Shown: positions 9,073-17,241 of the stretch, in pieces
How positions within the stretch are numbered: position 1 is the stretch's first letter
How the letters are laid out: every line of letters begins with the position of its first letter
Assembly: GCA_963835705.1 (NCBI GenBank)
Contig: CAWIGR010000020.1
Location: forward strand, 124,001 to 188,000
Length of the DNA stretch: 64,000 nt
DNA from: JACVRW01 sp963835705
Lineage (GTDB): Bacteria; Actinomycetota; Thermoleophilia; Solirubrobacterales; Thermoleophilaceae
Direction of reading: 5' to 3'
Position numbers and translations under genes: made by a program
Notes under the pieces: model-generated
Databases searched by the model: none
Told to the model about the DNA's origin: nothing
Seen by the model: the letters and a program-made list of their open reading frames with translations, nothing else

Positions 9073-10230
9073 TCACCCACGCGCATCCCCCGCCAACGCG
9101 TCCATCATCTCGCGCGCAACGTAGCGGCGCTGGCCACGCGCTCCCTCCTCGCCCTCGCTCAACACCCCCTGCTCCTCCATCCTCCTCAGGAGTCGTAGCG
9201 CAGTCGGTCGGCTGACGCCCAGTCGGTCCTCGATCGATCTCGTGGTCACGATGGGGGTCTCGCAGATGAGGTCGACCAGCGCGAGGGCGTTCGCGGTTCC
9301 CACCGTGGCCGCGGCCTGGATGTAGCGCTCCCGCAGCTCGATGATCCTCTCGGCGCGACCGACGGCGTCGTCGGCCTGTGTGTGGACCGCGGTCAGGAAC
9401 AGCTCGATCCACGGTATGGCGTCGCCGGTCTCATGGATCGTCTGCAGCGCTTCGTAGTAGCGCTGACGGTGCTGCTCCAGATAAGCGCTGAGGTACAGCA
9501 GAGGTGCGGTGAGACGTCCGCGGACGATCAGGAAGAAGACCAGCATCAGGCGCCCGAGCCGTCCGTTGCCGTCGAGGAAGGGGTGGATCGTCTCGAACTG
9601 CGAGTGGAGCAGTGCGTCCTGGACCAGGAGCGGAAGCTCTGCGTCTTCGTGCGCGAAGCGCTCCCAATCACTGAGCAACCCGGGCAGCTCGCCCGGGGGC
9701 GGCGGCACGAACTGCGCAGTCTCGATCGTCGAGCCTGGGGCGCCGATCCAGTTCTGGCTCGTGCGCAGCCTGCCCGGCGACAACTCGCGGCCACGCATGC
9801 CCGCCATCAAGCGACCGTGCATCTCGCAGAGGAGGCGGGTGCTGAGCGGCAGCTTGTGGAGCTGCTCGAGCCCCCAGTGCATCGCCGCCACATAGCTGAC
9901 CACCTCCTCGACGTCGGCGTTGGGCGCATCGCCGGCCGCTGTGGTCTCGAAGACCTCAGCCATGGTCGCCCGGGTCCCCTCGATCCGGGTCGAGGAGAGC
10001 GCCTCGCGCAAGAGATAGGGGCCGATCAGGAGATCCGGGTTCGGCAGTAGTCGCCCGATACCGGCGAGCTGCCCCAGCGCTCCCTCCGCGTCCGCGAGCG
10101 TGCGCACGGTCGAGGAGGGCAGATCCAGAGCGCGCGGGATCGGCGACGCGAAGTAGGCCACGTACCCGTGGCGCCCGGGGGTGCGACGAGCTTCGCCGAA
10201 CGGGGTCGACCGGTACCGCTCGGCGTCCAC
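9073..10230 (-). CDS. Fic-family AMPylator with C-terminal winged helix
   Basis: A 385-aa Fic protein. Fic enzymes transfer AMP or related groups from nucleotides onto target-protein hydroxyls. The active-site motif HPFLDGNGRLGR (about residues 216-227) matches HxFx(D/E)GNGRxxR fully. An inhibitory-helix motif SSTRIEG (about residues 79-85) lies N-terminal to the Fic core, which is the class II self-inhibited arrangement. The last ~70 residues form a winged-helix DNA-binding domain (SIEDRLGVSRPTALRLLRRMEEQGVL). A perfect inverted repeat lies 16 bp before the start, so autoregulation by the winged helix is likely. Chromosomal Fic-wHTH proteins are often solitary; no antitoxin gene is seen next to it. 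Confidence 0.92.
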   Translation of the reverse strand: MDAERYRSTPFGEARRTPGRHGYVAYFASPIPRALDLPSSTVRTLADAEGALGQLAGIGRLLPNPDLLIGPYLLREALSSTRIEGTRATMAEVFETTAAGDAPNADVEEVVSYVAAMHWGLEQLHKLPLSTRLLCEMHGRLMAGMRGRELSPGRLRTSQNWIGAPGSTIETAQFVPPPPGELPGLLSDWERFAHEDAELPLLVQDALLHSQFETIHPFLDGNGRLGRLMLVFFLIVRGRLTAPLLYLSAYLEQHRQRYYEALQTIHETGDAIPWIELFLTAVHTQADDAVGRAERIIELRERYIQAAATVGTANALALVDLICETPIVTTRSIEDRLGVSRPTALRLLRRMEEQGVLSEGEEGARGQRRYVAREMMDALAGDARG

Positions 10231-10245
10231 GCGCCAACGGTACTC

Positions 10246-10277
10246 TCTCTAACGTGATCCGTCTAGAACGTTAGAGA
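10246..10277. promoter_or_regulatory. Perfect 10-bp inverted repeat upstream of fic (putative operator)
   Basis: TCTCTAACGT (10246-10255) and ACGTTAGAGA (10268-10277) are exact reverse complements separated by 12 bp, centred about 31 bp upstream of the Fic start codon. Size, spacing and place fit a homodimer operator, most simply bound by the Fic protein's own winged helix. It is unusually AT-rich for this genome. No strong terminator U-tract follows, so a regulatory site is the better reading. Confidence 0.6.
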
Positions 10278-10301
10278 CGACGAAAAACCGTAACACGGGC
10301 G

Positions 10302-10655
10302 TCAGAGTTGTCCGGAGAGCAGCTTGCCGAGCACGTCGTCCACGCCCGCCTCGAGCTCCCTGGCCTTGGCGCCGAGCGCCCGCAGCTCGGCGTGGGCCGC
10401 TGCGAGCTTCTCTTCGAAAATCTCGTAGTCGAGATCCTCGACCTCGGTGCCCACGTAGCGACCCGGATTCAAGCTCCAGCCCTGGCCCTCGATCTCGTCG
10501 ATCGTCGCCACCTTGCAAAGGCCGGGCACGTCGGCGTAGACGCCATCGGGGAAGCGCTTGGCGAGCAGCTTGTTCTCCCGTCGGCCAACTCGGGCTCCTC
10601 ACCCCGGTAGAGGCGGACGATGTTCGCGGGGAACTCGAGCAGCGGTACCGACCTC
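10302..10655 (-). pseudogene. Type I restriction-modification methylase (HsdM) C-terminal remnant
   Basis: The last 75 codons, from 10529 to 10302, read as the typical HsdM tail: PGLCKVATIDEIEGQGWSLN, then NPGRYVG and a C-terminal coiled coil ending SGQL. Upstream the likeness continues in shifted frames (ENKLLAKRFPDGVYAD, then NIVRLYRGEEPEL), so at least one indel breaks it near 10575-10590. The N-terminal half with the SAM site and NPPF/NPPY motif is missing, as are hsdS and hsdR. At its upstream end it runs straight into a DNA-ligase N-terminus. It cannot encode an active methylase. Confidence 0.75.
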
Positions 10656-10764
10656 GCCCGGTTCGAGCCGCCCGAGCAGCTGGGCCCGGATCGCGACCTT
10701 CGCCGAGGGCGGGCTCGTCTCGGGGCGCCCGCAAGGCGGTGACCACATCCGCGAGCCGGGTCAT
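10655..10764 (-). pseudogene. ATP-dependent DNA ligase N-terminal remnant
   Basis: The minus strand starts ATG with MTRLADVVTALRA and continues, after a frame change, with SAKVAIRAQLLGRLEPGEV. This matches the start of the ligase at 26195-27713, which reads MTLLADVVAASRQ and then SEKVAILAELLGRLEPDEV. It is therefore a diverged paralog of the ligase start, about 36 codons long, joined directly to the HsdM tail at about 10655. Both broken ends and the frame change show it is a dead fragment, or a chimeric joint in the assembly. Confidence 0.65.
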
Positions 10765-10805
10765 GACACCGCCCGGGTCATGTCGTCACGATCCCGGCGG
10801 TGGCG

Positions 10806-11753
10806 ATGAACAAGACCGTGCCCACGATCCTCGACTGCGATCCCGGCCACGACGACATGGTCGCGATCCTCGTCGCCGCGGCGCATCCCAGGATCGACCT
10901 CCTCGCCATCACCACGGTGGCCGGCAACGGCACGCTCGAGCGGACCACCCAGAACGCCAGGGCGGTCTGCGGGATGGCGGGCATCCGTGACGTCCCGGTC
11001 GCCGCCGGCGCACCAGGTCCGCTGGTGGGCACCCTGCGCACCGCCGCGCACGTCCACGGGGAGTCGGGGCTCGACGGCGCCGAGCTCGGCGGCGTTGAGG
11101 TGCCGCTGGCCGCCGAGCACGCCGTGGACCTGATGGCGCGGCTGCTGCGCGAGGCCGCGGAGCCGGTCACGCTGGTGCCTACCGGGCCGCTGACGAACAT
11201 CGCCCTGCTGCTCCGGAGGCATCCGGACCTCGCAGGGCGCGTGCGCGAGATCGTGCTGATGGGCGGATCGACCGAGGCGGGGAACGTGGAGCCGCTCGCC
11301 GAGTTCAACATCTACGTGGACCCGGAGGCTGCCGACGTGGTCTTCTCGAGCGGGCTCCCGGTCACGATGTGCGGGCTCAACGTGACGCACCAGGCGCTCG
11401 CCACCGAGGCGGTGCTGGAGCGTCTGCGCCTGCTCGGCACGCCGCTGGCCGACACCGTGGTGCGGCTGCTGGCGTTCTTCCGCGACCGCTACCGAGACGT
11501 CTTCGGACTGCCCGCGCCGCCGGTGCACGACCCCGTCGCGGTGGCGCGGGTGATCGATCCCGAGCTGGTGCGCTGCGAGGAGGCTCACGTGGCCGTCGAG
11601 CTCCACGGGACCCACACCCGCGGGGCGACGGTCTGCGATCGCCACGGCGTGCGCGGCCTCACCCCCAACGCCAGCGTGGCGGTGGAGCTGGATGCGCAGG
11701 GGTTCTGGAACCTGGTGGTCGGCGCCGTGGAGCGGCTCGGGACGGCGCGATGA
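10806..11753 (+). CDS. Inosine/uridine-preferring nucleoside hydrolase
   Basis: A 315-aa nucleoside hydrolase, which cleaves the N-glycosidic bond of ribonucleosides to base and ribose. The N-terminal DCDPGHDD calcium/ribose cluster is intact, as are the PTGPLTN and MGGS blocks, NIYVDPEAA and the late HDPVAVA metal site. ATG at 10806 is used; a GTG at 10800 is equally possible. The stop overlaps the ribokinase ATG (ATGA). The pair makes pathway sense: released ribose is phosphorylated by the next gene. It is one of the few intact genes in a lesion-rich patch. Confidence 0.93.
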   Translation: MNKTVPTILDCDPGHDDMVAILVAAAHPRIDLLAITTVAGNGTLERTTQNARAVCGMAGIRDVPVAAGAPGPLVGTLRTAAHVHGESGLDGAELGGVEVPLAAEHAVDLMARLLREAAEPVTLVPTGPLTNIALLLRRHPDLAGRVREIVLMGGSTEAGNVEPLAEFNIYVDPEAADVVFSSGLPVTMCGLNVTHQALATEAVLERLRLLGTPLADTVVRLLAFFRDRYRDVFGLPAPPVHDPVAVARVIDPELVRCEEAHVAVELHGTHTRGATVCDRHGVRGLTPNASVAVELDAQGFWNLVVGAVERLGTAR

Positions 11754-12711
11754 GCGGCGCGCCGCAGCTGCTCGTGGTCGGCTCGCTGAACACCGACCTG
11801 CTCGTGCGCGTCGGGTCCCTGCCCCGGCCGGGCGAGACGATCACGGGAGGCTCCTTCGAGATGGCGGGCGGCGGCAAGGGCGCCAACCAGGCCGTGGCGG
11901 CGGCGCGCGCGGGCGCCTCTGTGGCGCTCGTCGGGGCGGTGGGGGCGGACGAGTTCGGTGCGCGGCTGATCGACGACCTGGCCGGCGAGGGCGTGGGCGT
12001 GGCCGGAGTCGCCCGTCTTCAGGGGGCGCCTACCGGGGTGGCGGCGATCGTGGTGGACGAGCAGGGCGAGAACCAGATCGCGGTCGCCTCGGGCGCGAAC
12101 CACATGCTGCGGGCGAGCGACGTGGAGCGGGCCTTCCGGGAGCTCGACCTGACGGAGGCCGGCTGCGTGCTGGTGAGCCTCGAGGTCGAGGACGGGGTGG
12201 TCGTTGCGGCCGCCGAGGGCGCCGCGGCGCGCGGGATGGCGGTGGTGGTGAACCCGGCCCCGGCCCGCCGGCTTCCGCCTGAGCTGGTCGCACAGCGCCC
12301 AATCCTGACCCCGAACGAGGGCGAGGCGGCGGAGCTGACCGGCTGCGACGAGCCCGCGGCCGCCGCCGCGGCCCTGGTGCGGGCCGGCGCCGCGGCGGCG
12401 CTGGTCACCGTGGGGGCGGAAGGGGTGTTCGTGGCAGCCGGTGGGCGTGTGGAGCGGGTCGAGGCGCCTACGGTCCCGGTGCACGACACCACGGGGCCGG
12501 GGACACGTTCAGCGGCGTGCTCGCGGCCGGGCTCGCCCGCGGCTGGGAGCTCGGCCGTGCGGCCCGCTGGGCGACCGCCGCAGCCGCGCTCTCGGTCACC
12601 CAGTCGGGCGCCCGCGCCGGCATGCCGACCGCGAGCGAAATCGAGGCAGTCAGTGATGCATCCCCGCGCCGGGAGCGTGCTCGGTCGCCAGCACCCCCAC
12701 CGAGCCCTTGA
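11750..12711 (+). pseudogene. Ribokinase, PfkB family, with one frameshift
   Basis: Carries the PfkB N-terminal signature GGGKGANQAVAAARAG, the substrate residues GSLNTDL and the NPAPAR and LTPNEGEA blocks. The catalytic anion-hole motif should read TGAGDTFSG; the DNA at 12491-12506 lacks one C so the frame shifts inside that motif, and the rest (GDTFSGVLAAGLARGWELG and on to GMPTASEIEAV) continues in the next frame to a stop at 12711. With the base restored the product would be about 320 aa. Either a sequencing/assembly indel in a GC run or a recent inactivating mutation. Overlaps the convergent copper-protein gene by about 60 bp. Confidence 0.85.
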
Positions 12712-13816
12712 CCATGTCGCCGAAGGCGTGGGTCACGAACGGGTAGGTGCCCTCCTCGTCGAGCGTGAACTCGACCCAGCCGCCCTGCGGCGGAGCGAGG
12801 TTCACGGTCTGGGCGTGACGCCCCACGACGCCCTCGATGTGGGTCTTGTCGAAGACCGTCCCGATCACGTGGAAGGCGGACCAGATCGAGGGCCCTGAGT
12901 TCAGCACGAACATCCGGATGCTCTCACCCTTCTTGACGGCGATCGGGTGCTCCTTGTACTGGTCCGCGTAGCCGTTGAAGGCGATCACGTCGGGCTGCTT
13001 GGCCTGCATCTTCTGCATGTCGGCCTGCCCGCCCGGCTTGCCGATGTAGAACTCCTGCTGGTTGATCCACAGTTCGCGGTCGACCGGCGCCAGGTTCTTC
13101 GGCTTGACGATCATCGCGCCGACCATCCCCGCGCCGGTGTGGTGGAGCACCGGATCGGTGGCGCAGTGGTACATGAAGACGCCGGGGTGCTCGGCGGTGA
13201 ACTCGAAGGAATGCTCTCCGCCCGGCGGGATCGTCTTGAACGCCTCGCCCGGGTTGACCTCCGACGAGTGGTAGTCGATCGAGTGCGGCATCCGCACGCT
13301 CATGCGCTCGCTCGACCCGTTCACCAGGTCGATCCTCACGCGATCCCCCACCTCCACGACCATCGGCTCGGACACGCCTGTGCCGCGATGCTCGACGCCG
13401 TTGATCGCGTACGACCAGACCTCGGTCGGGGCGAGGTCGTCGGCCACCTTCGTCACGTGCTCGTAGACATCGACCTCGAACCTCTTGACCGCGCCGGGCG
13501 GAATCGCCGGCAGGGCGGGGTCGACGCGCTCGAACTTCTCGAACCTCACTCCCTTGGCCTCGCTTGCGGCCGGCGCGTCCGCCACTGCGGCGGCTCCTGT
13601 GGCCGCGGTGGCCGTGCGTGGGAGTGGTCGTGCCCGTCCCCGAGCGGTCCGCGGGGCGCCAGGAGCACGATCAGCGGGATGCTGGCGACGATGGCGAGGA
13701 TTCCGAAGCCGAGGCCCGCGTCGCGCAGGCGCCGGCGCCGGCGTCTCCGCCCGGACCAGGCGGGCGGCCTCCTGCTCGGGGGTCTCCTTGCGTTCACTGG
13801 TGTCGATCAGAAGCAT
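12650..13816 (-). pseudogene. NirK-like copper nitrite reductase / two-domain multicopper oxidase, frameshifted near the N-terminus
   Basis: Two cupredoxin domains with every copper ligand position of NirK: MPHSIDYH (type 1 His, Asp, type 2 His), MYHCATDPVLHHTGAGM (type 2 His, type 1 Cys, His, Met), the second-domain catalytic His in SAFHVIG, and the third type 2 His in PFVTHAFGD. The start MLLIDTSERKETPEQEAA at 13816 has a good ribosome site (GGAGG). A membrane anchor (GFGILAIVASIPLIVLLAP) and a His/Asp stretch HDHSH follow, but they lie in another frame between about 13730 and 13615, so two indels break the lead. The catalytic part, from about 13600 down, is one open frame. Probable membrane-tethered nitrite reductase; oxidase activity cannot be excluded. 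Confidence 0.78.
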
Positions 13817-13833
13817 TTCCGGTCCTCCAGGGC

Positions 13834-14268
13834 CTACGGGTGAGAGCGCGGCGCGATGCCGGGGATGTGGCGGCGAAGCCGCTCGCCGAGCTCGCCCTCG
13901 TCGATCAGCGCGACGACCACGGCAAGGTCGAAGTCGGTGACCACGCCCTCGGGCGCGAGTTGGGGCCTGCGCCTCACGAGCAGCCGGGTCACCCCGGGCA
14001 GCGACAGCGCGTAGACCGCGGACCGCACGCTGGCGCTGGGCTCGATCGCGCTCACCTGCTCGGTGATGGCCTCGGTCGCCGGCGTCATCAGGTCGGCCCC
14101 CACGAAGCCCAGCAGCCCGCGGGTGGTGATCCAGCCGAGCGGCGTGCCCGTGCGCCCGCCCACGACGAGGACCGCGTGCACGCGGTGAGCCGCGATCGCC
14201 TCGACCGCGCGACCCAGAGTCGCGTCGTCGGAGATGCTCACCACGCCCGGCGTCATCAGGTCGCGCAC
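13834..14268 (-). CDS. CBS-domain pair protein
   Basis: A 144-aa protein made of two CBS motifs (DLMTPGVVSISDDATLGRAV and DLMTPATEAITEQVSAIEPS), the fold that binds adenine nucleotides as an energy sensor. The start is uncertain: GTG at 14268 is the first in the open frame, but the upstream DNA codes for LYADGALEAEV in frame and VTTTTA in the adjacent frame from a GTG at 14314, so one indel may have cut off the true start. It precedes the NirK-like gene by 17 bp on the same strand, which suggests joint transcription and perhaps a role in anaerobic or redox control. Confidence 0.75.
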   Translation of the reverse strand: MRDLMTPGVVSISDDATLGRAVEAIAAHRVHAVLVVGGRTGTPLGWITTRGLLGFVGADLMTPATEAITEQVSAIEPSASVRSAVYALSLPGVTRLLVRRRPQLAPEGVVTDFDLAVVVALIDEGELGERLRRHIPGIAPRSHP

Positions 14269-14413
14269 CTCGGCCTCGAGCGCGCCGTCGGCGTAGAGCT
14301 GTGGTCGTGGTCACATGTCCAGTGTCCGCCGGACTGCGCCGGCCGGCATCGCCGGGGCTACGGCATCGGCTCGTGGGGAACTACGGAGCGCCAAAGCTGG
14401 CAGGCTGCACGTC

Positions 14414-15044
14414 ATGGACGAGCATCCCGTCAACTTCGCGGTGGACTATCCCGACCGCGACCTCAACAGGCTCACCACCTTCTTCCGCGCCTTCACGATC
14501 ATCCCGATCGCGATCGTGCTGGGCAGCATCGTGGGCTGGTCGACCGCCTACGACGCCGGCGGCGGACACGGCGGGCACGTTGGTGGTGGGCGGCACGGGG
14601 CTGCTCACGATCCCGCCGTTCCTGATGATCCTGTTTCGCCAGAAGTACCCGCGCTGGTGGTTCGACTGGAACCTCGAGCTCCTGCGCTTCATGAACCGCG
14701 TGGGGGCCTACGCGGTGCTGCTGGACGATCGCTACCCGTCGACCGACGAGCACCAGGCCGTCTCGCTCGACTTCCCGTACCCGGACGCGCGGACCGACCT
14801 GAACCGCTGGCTGCCACTCGTGAAATGGCTGCTCGCGATCCCGCACTACATCGTGCTCTTCTTCCTCTTCATCGGGGTGCTGTTCGCGGTGATCGCCGCC
14901 TGGTTCGCGATCCTGTTCACAGGGCGCTACCCGCGTGGCCTCTTCGACTTCGTCGTCGGCGTGGCCCGCTGGCACAACCGCGTGGCCGCCTACGCCTTCG
15001 TGCTGGTCACCGACCGCTACCCGCCGTTCCAGCTGAGTCCGTGA
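14414..15044 (+). pseudogene. DUF4389 membrane protein with one frameshift
   Basis: Two DUF4389 units, each with membrane helices and the conserved RYPRGLFDF or KYPRWWFDW turn (second unit IPHYIVLFFLFIGVLFAVIA). ATG at 14414 opens MDEHPVNFAVDYPDRDLNRL, and the first helix (FTIIPIAIVLGSIVGW) is in that frame. Near 14570, in a GGCGG-rich run, the frame changes and the remainder, from TLVVGGTGLLTIPPF to the stop at 15044, lies one frame over. Function of the family is unknown. Convergent with the FAD oxidoreductase 13 bp away. Confidence 0.8.
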
Positions 15045-15057
15045 CGGACGACTACTA

Positions 15058-16176
15058 CTAGTCGAGCGAGCGCAGGAAGGGGCCGAGCTCCTCGGCCACG
15101 ACCTTCTCCTCGGCCGGCCAGGCCCGCTCGGTGGTGACCTCCGACTCGACCCGGCCGTCCTCGATGCGCGCGGTGAGGTAGAGCGGCCGGCGGCCGGTGT
15201 GCAACACCCCGCGGACCACCGGACGCAGCGGCTCGGGGTCAACGTCGGCTCCGGCGAACGCGGCGATTCCGGCGGCGGCCACGTCGGCCTGTTGTGCTCC
15301 GAGACCGCCGTGCTTGACGGGCAGGTTCGTGGCGTCGCCGGCGGCGAACACGTGCTGCGCCATGCCCGGCACCCGGGCGAACTCGTCGACCGGCACGAAG
15401 CCGCCTTCGACGGCCGGGACGTTGCGAAGCGGGCGTCCCTCGAGCCGCGGCAGCGCGACGATCCGCTCGGCTTCGAGCTCGGGGCCCTCGGGTCGTCACG
15501 AGCACGCGCCCGCTGGCCGGCACGCTGGGGGCGGCGTCCGTGTAGACGCGCACCCGCTCGCGCTCGAGCAGCTCGGCGACGGCGCTGCTCGCGCCCTCGC
15601 CGAAGCGCCGCCAGCGGTGCGGGCTCCGGGGTCACGACGCTGATCGAAAGGCCCTCCTCCCCCATGCTCCCGGCCCGCTCGGCCGTCATCAGGGCGAGCT
15701 CGTAGGCCGGGCAGCAGCCAGGCCGGCCCCTCCGGCAGCAGCAGCGCCACGCTGCGGGTGTAGCCCTCCTCCACGTCCTGGACCAGCCCGTGGAAGGCCT
15801 CGTCGGCGTGAGCGTCGTCGAAGAGCGTGACGTGCTCGAAGGGGTTGACGAGCCGCGCTCCCACGGCCAGCAGCAGGGCGTCGTAGGGAAGCTCCTGGCC
15901 ATCGCTCGTGTGGACCGCCTGGCCGTCCGGGTCGACCCAGTCGGCGGCGTCCTGCACCCACTCGGCGCCGGTGCGCTGTGCGACCGTGCGGAGCGCGTAG
16001 CGCCGCACGCCGCGCATCGCGAAGGGCTCGTCGACCGCCAGGGGACGGTAGCGGAGCTCCTCGGCGGGCGCCACAAACGTGATCTCGAGGGAGTCGCCGG
16101 CCAGGCTCCGCAGCCGCAGCAGACCCTCCACGGCGGCGATCCCTCCGCCGCAGATCACGACCCGGAAGCGGTTCAC
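15058..16176 (-). pseudogene. NAD(P)/FAD-dependent oxidoreductase (SQR/NDH-2 like), several frameshifts
   Basis: GTG at 16176 opens VNRFRVVICGGGIAAVEGLL, the Rossmann FAD site. The body has YDALLLAVGARLVNPF, and the end has VFAAGDATNLPVKHGG, the second FAD block with GD, typical of sulfide:quinone reductase and type II NADH dehydrogenase relatives. The frame changes at least three times between about 15740 and 15480; each piece continues the protein (ELALMTAERAGSM, VRVYTDAAPSVPASGRVLV, then ERIVALPRLEGRPLRNVPAV). No fixed cysteine pair of SQR is evident in the readable parts. Probably a membrane-associated dehydrogenase; inactive as sequenced. Confidence 0.78.
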
Positions 16177-16210
16177 GAGGTCGAGCCTACTCCGGCTGTC
16201 GCGACCGCTT

Positions 16211-16480
16211 CGCGAGTGGCGCCGCGCGGGAAGCTCGGCACGCACGGTCGTCCGGCCCGGCGCCGAGTCGATCGCGAGGCGCCGGCCGCCACGAGCTCCA
16301 CCCGCGCCTGCATGACCGACCACGCCTGAGACCCGCCACGCTCGAGCACGCCGCGGATCGAAGCCCGAGCCGCCTGTCCGAGACCGTGACCACGACGCTG
16401 GTGGCCACGTGCGCCGAGCCGCACCGAGACCGTCTCGGCGCGGGCGTGCTTGGAGTGGCATTCCGTGAGTGACTCACTGG
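16211..16480 (-). pseudogene. Decayed histidine-kinase ATPase domain (NarL-partner type)
   Basis: Read across all three frames the minus strand spells the C-terminus of a HisKA_3/HATPase kinase: a degraded N-box (SESLTECHSKHARAETVSV), VATSVVVTVSD, then GGSGFDPRR (the D-x-G-x-G-F box), VMQARVELVAAG (usually GMRERVELVGG) and LAIDSAPGRTTVRAELPARR. Each block is recognisable but lies in a different frame, with four or more changes in 270 bp. The remnant lies directly before the FAD oxidoreductase start. The 116 bp between it and the next gene (16481-16596) hold no recognisable feature. Confidence 0.6.
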
Positions 16481-16596
16481 TACGAGCGGGTAGACCGCGC
16501 ATCTCGAGCTCGGGGTCGAGCCGGGCCGGGGCGCCCTCGCGCGTCTGCGCGAGCACGATCGGCCTCCGGCTCGCAGGAACACGGCATCCGGGTGAA

Positions 16597-16950
16597 CTAC
16601 GGATACGGCGCCGCGCCCTGTCGCCGCACCAGGAGAGCGATGCCAGCGGCGGCGACCGCCCCCAGCACCGGTATGGCTCGGCGGGCTGCGGGTGGCGACA
16701 GCACCAGCTCGAAGAGCGGGACGGGGTCGCCAACCCGCTCCTGCAGTCCCCCCAGCGGGCAGTCGCCGCGGTTGGCCGCGACCAGCAGCCCTTCGCCGAT
16801 GAGAGCCGCGACGGCGACTCGGAGCAAAGGTCCGCGGCGCCCGCTGAGCGCACACCACCAGACGTAGGCGATCGCAAGGAGGAATGCCGCCGCGATGGCC
16901 GTGTGTGCGGCTCTGAAGAGAAGGGCGGCCGTCGAAAGCTCGCGCGGCAT
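16597..16950 (-). CDS. Small conserved membrane protein (DUF2784-like)
   Basis: A 117-aa protein with three hydrophobic helices (AHTAIAAAFLLAIAYVWWCA, LLRVAVAALIGEGLLVAA, IPVLGAVAAAGIALLV) and a conserved loop ANRGDCPLGGLQERVGDPVP between helices two and three. The RGDCPLG loop and layout resemble small actinobacterial membrane proteins of the DUF2784 kind. ATG at 16950. No function is known. It lies alone on the minus strand, divergent from the large secreted gene at 17242, and is intact although its neighbours on the left are broken. Confidence 0.6.
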   Translation of the reverse strand: MPRELSTAALLFRAAHTAIAAAFLLAIAYVWWCALSGRRGPLLRVAVAALIGEGLLVAANRGDCPLGGLQERVGDPVPLFELVLSPPAARRAIPVLGAVAAAGIALLVRRQGAAPYP

Positions 16951-17241
16951 GGCCGACAGCGTACGTGGGCGGCTGCCGCCGTTCACCACGCGCGAGATGC
17001 GGGAGAGCCCGTGCCGCTGCTGTGCTGCCGTCGGCTCTGCCCGCTCGGTCGCAGCTGCTGCCACCCCAGCGGTCGACAAATTCGGCGGCGAACCTGCTCC
17101 GAACCTACCGCGGGGTTTGGTCCAGGGCGCACCTGGGAAGTAGCAAAAGTTGCATGGGCGGACGCCGTGTCCGACTGGCCGTGCCTCGTGATTGGGGTCG
17201 TCGCGCCTTTCGCGGGCAAATAGAGCGATGGGGGAGAGCTC

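Noticed and set aside
10249..10764. 171-codon minus-strand frame starting MTRLADVV
   Set aside because: Only its first 15 codons are ligase-like; the rest is the wrong frame of the HsdM remnant, so it is not one gene.
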